In this document: positions 61,198 to 64,000 of the stretch, in pieces | Numbering within the stretch: the stretch's first letter is position 1 | Layout: each line of letters starts with the position of its first letter | Origin: Galbula dea | Taxonomy: Eukaryota; Chordata; Aves; Piciformes; Galbulidae | Assembly: GCA_013399015.1 (NCBI GenBank) | Contig: VWZX01006860.1 | Coordinates: 62,001 to 126,000 of the forward strand | DNA length: 64,000 bases | Direction: 5' to 3' | Notes under the pieces: generated by a model | What the model was told of the DNA's origin: nothing | The model's database searches: none | The model's input: the letters and a program-made list of their open reading frames with translations, nothing else | Program-made: the position numbers and the translations under genes

Positions 61198-61683
61198 GGG
61201 GTTAACTTGTAAAGGAGTGGTGTGATGGGGACCCTACCCAAAACCAAACCACAGGCTCTTTTATCCCAAGGAGAGGACATTTTTAATTTTTAAATTAAAC
61301 CAAGAAACCTGCTCTGTTTTGGTTTTGGGGTGTTTGGGTTTTTTCCCCCTCCAGCTGAATATCAAAAGGTGGCATAACTGACAATCCAACTTTGCCTCCT
61401 TTTTGCAGCTAAAATGGAACAAATTTCAGTCATTTTCTTTACTGTGGCCATAAAAGGGACTGTGGACCTCTAATCACTGCCTGTGGGCTTGACTCAGCTG
61501 CCCATAAACTGCAATATCCACTTGTTTATTCCTTTTCATTCAATTGCCTCCAAATTGCTTCAAATGAGCTCCATGGCTGCTAGGGAAGGAGAGACTCTGC
61601 CTGCTTCTCATTAGAGTGGACAGGAATGAGGAAGAGAGATGGGAGGTCTGTGCCCTATGTCTACTCCCCACCCTTCCCCACCC

Positions 61684-61940
61684 AGTTCCAGCCTCCTCTC
61701 AGGGAGTTGCAGAGAGCCAGAAGGTCTCCCCTGAGCCTCCTCTTCTCCAGGCTAAGCAAGCCCAGTTCCCTCAGCTGCTCCTCACAACACTTGTGCTCTA
61801 GACCCTTCCCCACCTTCCTTGCCCTTCTCTGGACACCCTCCAGCACCTCCATGTCCTTCTTGGAGTGAGGGGCCAAAAACTGAACTCAGGATTTGAGGTT
61901 TGACCTCCCCAATGCCCACTACAGGAGGATGATTACTGCC
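61684..61940 (-). mobile_element. CR1 middle fragment, group G1
   Basis: gttccagcctcctctcaggg, ccagcacctccatgtccttc, tggagtgaggggccaaaaac. The 3' tail is absent and the copy extends upstream to about ctagtcctgctgatacaa. Confidence 0.92.
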
Positions 61941-61944
61941 CTAG

Positions 61945-62740
61945 TCCTGCTGATACAAGGACAAACATCTTGAGATGTTTTGTGAGTGGCAGGCTGTTAT
62001 TCTGGACACAAGCTTCCCAGAAACTGAGCTCTCCTACTGGACCTCTTTGCTGGTCCTCCTAGCCCAGTCTTCACTTTGCTAAGTGCAGGCAGCAGAACAG
62101 GGGCATCAAAGGTCTTCTTCACTCTCTTTCTTGACCACTGAGCTAAGCATGGACCCACCAAAGCTGGGAAGGGTAACTGCATGCAGGGAGGTTTGCAAAG
62201 CAAGCCCTTCCTTCTCTCCAGCGCTCGCAGGGCTCCAGTGAGCGAAGCAGCTAGAGCAGAAAATACTGCATTGCACCAAAGGCTCAGAGACAGGCAGGGA
62301 GAAAGAGAGAAATCCCACAGTCTGACAGGCAAAGGCTGTGACTGTCCCACTCCTGACAGGCTGTGGTGGAGGGAGGTAGAAAGCATGCAGAGGGCTCAGC
62401 AGAGCATCACTCCAGCCCTGGGAGTGTTCCTTGTGGTGCATTTTGTGATGAGCAGCTTTGAAAGTTTTCTGTCTCATCTCAGACACCTTTTGGCATCTGC
62501 AGACAGGGAAGGAAAACTTTCCAGCTTGCTGCCTGGAAATGAAACCTGCAATATTGGCTCTGCAGAGGGAAAGGTTCAGCAGAGGCAATGACAGCTCATT
62601 TTCTACAAGTAGTTTCTCTGCTGAGCTTTCCTGGCTCTGCTGTGGCCATGAGGTTCCTTTGCTCTCTACCCTTGGCCCTCTGCAAGGAGCTGGGTTAGTT
62701 GTGTCTTCTCTGTCCACCACTGCAGAAAGTCTCTTTACAA
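61945..62740. other. intergenic, longest non-repeat open frame, no gene called
   Basis: A 212-codon minus-strand open frame (62106-62744) lies here, overlapped by plus-strand frames. It shows no recognisable domain, signal or splice structure. Three CpG near 62220-62245 are the only local oddity. Confidence 0.45.
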
Positions 62741-62741
62741 T

Positions 62742-62828
62742 CATGGAATGATGGAATGGTTTGGGTTGGAAAGGACCTTTTAAAGATCATCTAGTCCAAC
62801 CCCCCTGCTGTCAGCAGGGGCATCTTTC
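62742..62828 (-). mobile_element. CR1 tail fragment
   Basis: atcatggaatgatggaatgg, aaaggaccttttaaagatca, cccctgctgtcagcaggggc. Confidence 0.9.
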
Positions 62829-62955
62829 ATAGCTGGCAGCTTTGGGTGAGAAATCCTGCTTCCATTGTACATGTGGAAAACCAGTAAAGGCACCTTGGTG
62901 CCCATGGAAATCAAGGTCATCTGTGAAGTCACTATCTTGGAGCAGCACTAGTGTG

Positions 62956-63106
62956 GCAGCAGGAGCAGGGCAGGGATTGTCCTCCTGGGCTGGGCACTGG
63001 GGAGGCCACAGCTGGAATCCTGGGCTCAGCTTTGGGCTCCTGACTCCAAGAAGGATATTGAGGTGCTGGAGCGTGTCCAGAGAAAGGCAACAAAGCTGGT
63101 GAAGGA
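62956..63106 (+). mobile_element. CR1 upstream-region fragment
   Basis: gcaggagcagggcagggatt, ctggggaggccacagctgga, gatattgaggtgctggagcg, ending acaaagctggtgaag. The 3' half is missing. Confidence 0.87.
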
Positions 63107-63109
63107 AGC

Positions 63110-64000
63110 ACCCCAAAATTTCCAGTGACTTTTGATAACTGGAGAACTCTTTTGTCAAGAAGAGGTCAGGGTCAGAAGATGAGATGCATTACATTGCCCT
63201 GCCTAGCAGAGTAACAAACTCTCACTGCTCCTCCTTCACCTGGGTGAAGACTTCACATTGCAAGTGTAATGGGCTTCACTGTTAGTGCTGCTGAAAAGTA
63301 CTGCTCTGCTCTAGTGATCATCACATCCTCATCTTTCTACCTCTAGTCTACATTCTCTCTAGAGTGGGTTTCCTGAGCTGTGGCTTAGGAGTCCCTTTCT
63401 GTGAGACATGACTCCAACATGGCTTTTTAGGCTCTTAGGGGGAGATGATAGAGGTAGAGCATCAGAGCTTATCAGCCTTCTTTCCCTTTCTAGTCAAAGA
63501 GAGGAGAACAAGCTTTTCCAGGGTTCAGGATGACTGATCTGTTTGCCACCTGTCCATTAAGATCAGTTGCATTTCCTTGTGGTTCTTAGCCTTGAGGGAG
63601 CACCAGGTGATCAGTTTGGATATGGCTGGTTGGATGGAAACCCATCCTTAGCATCTATGGACATAAGCACAGCAACCAGCAAGGGGCTGTGCCAACAGGG
63701 ACTGTAAACTTACCCAGCTATTGAGGAGGTAGATGCTGTGTGTGGAGAGCTCTCAGTTGCCCTTAGGCTTGTCTGAGGGCAAACAGTGGTCGTGGGTTAA
63801 TGTGGAGATGCTGTCCTGTGTGCATGTTGTTAATCGTGAATGGCTGGCTGGAGGCTTGAGAATCAGAAGGGATGGGGCAGCAGTCTAGAGATGTCCTTGT
63901 TCTTTTGTGCACAACCCAGAGATTTGTGCTTCCAGCATAGGAAACAGCAAGTTCAAATCCCTCCATCAGCCAGACAAGGGATAATTATCTTTGGAAGGCA
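63110..64000. other. intergenic, nothing recognised
   Basis: The last 0.9 kb has no repeat, exon or RNA gene I can identify. Confidence 0.5.

Noticed and set aside
62106..62744. 212-codon minus-strand open frame, the longest in the window
   Set aside because: No recognisable domain, no splice or promoter context, and several overlapping frames on the other strand; length alone is compatible with chance.
25530..64000. PLXNA4 coding exons, expected next in vertebrate gene order
   Set aside because: Its first coding exon is over 1 kb and would give a long open frame; none of that size or with sema-domain features is present.
1..64000. CRISPR arrays, operons, tRNA or rRNA genes, bacterial systems
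   Set aside because: No spaced direct repeats of CRISPR type, no tRNA-like folds noticed, and the genome is clearly vertebrate.

Overview
This is a stretch of bird nuclear genome. CR1 LINE fragments are scattered across it on both strands: I count about 44, covering roughly 12.7 kb or a fifth of the window. They carry the usual avian CR1 3' landmarks (a block reading cccagggcagtggtggagtc and an end rich in attctatgattct-like units). The general background is CpG-poor, and there are no long open reading frames, operons or bacterial signals. Most bird genomes carry far less CR1, so the load points to a woodpecker-like (piciform) lineage; that assignment is inference.

One protein-coding gene can be recognised: the 3' end of CHCHD3 (MIC19, a MICOS subunit of the mitochondrial inner membrane), on the + strand. 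Its penultimate coding exon is at 20065-20200 and holds the complete twin CX9C CHCH domain. The last coding exon is at 25378-25401 (seven residues plus stop), followed by a short 3' UTR with an AATAAA signal at 25504-25509. Positions 1-20064 are best read as the preceding intron. Everything after about 25530 is intergenic. In vertebrates the next gene in this direction is expected to be PLXNA4, but none of its coding exons is visible here.

Layout: 1-20064, upstream CHCHD3 intron with about 15 CR1 pieces and a 21-bp minisatellite (6183-6410). 20065-25530, the last two exons, a 5.2-kb intron and the 3' UTR. 25530-64000, intergenic DNA with about 28 CR1 pieces, an old CR1 reverse-transcriptase fragment (47900-48255), an L1/Tx1-like LINE ORF2 remnant (37640-37865), a probable LTR-element remnant (33360-34215), a non-CR1 interspersed repeat seen twice (46840-46975, and 52362-52518 where it splits a CR1), a CR1-plus-flank duplication 25 kb apart (29783-30215 and 54950-55380), a 12-bp periodic TAATTA array (28595-28642), and several candidate regulatory patches (38590-38680, 43960-44270, 45240-45300).

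CR1 groups used below, defined from the sequence: G1 = classic 3' end with the gcccagggcagtggtggagt block and a gatcttaaaggtc tail. G2 = gagattccaagcccagctgg and ctccagaggtcccttccagc. G3 = gtgggaggtgtccctg with gaggtcccttccaactc. G4 = gggacaggacaaggg with actaggtgacctttaaaggt. G5 = carries (on the complement) gtcaccccatgtgtctgaga. All CR1 copies are fragments and none has an intact ORF.
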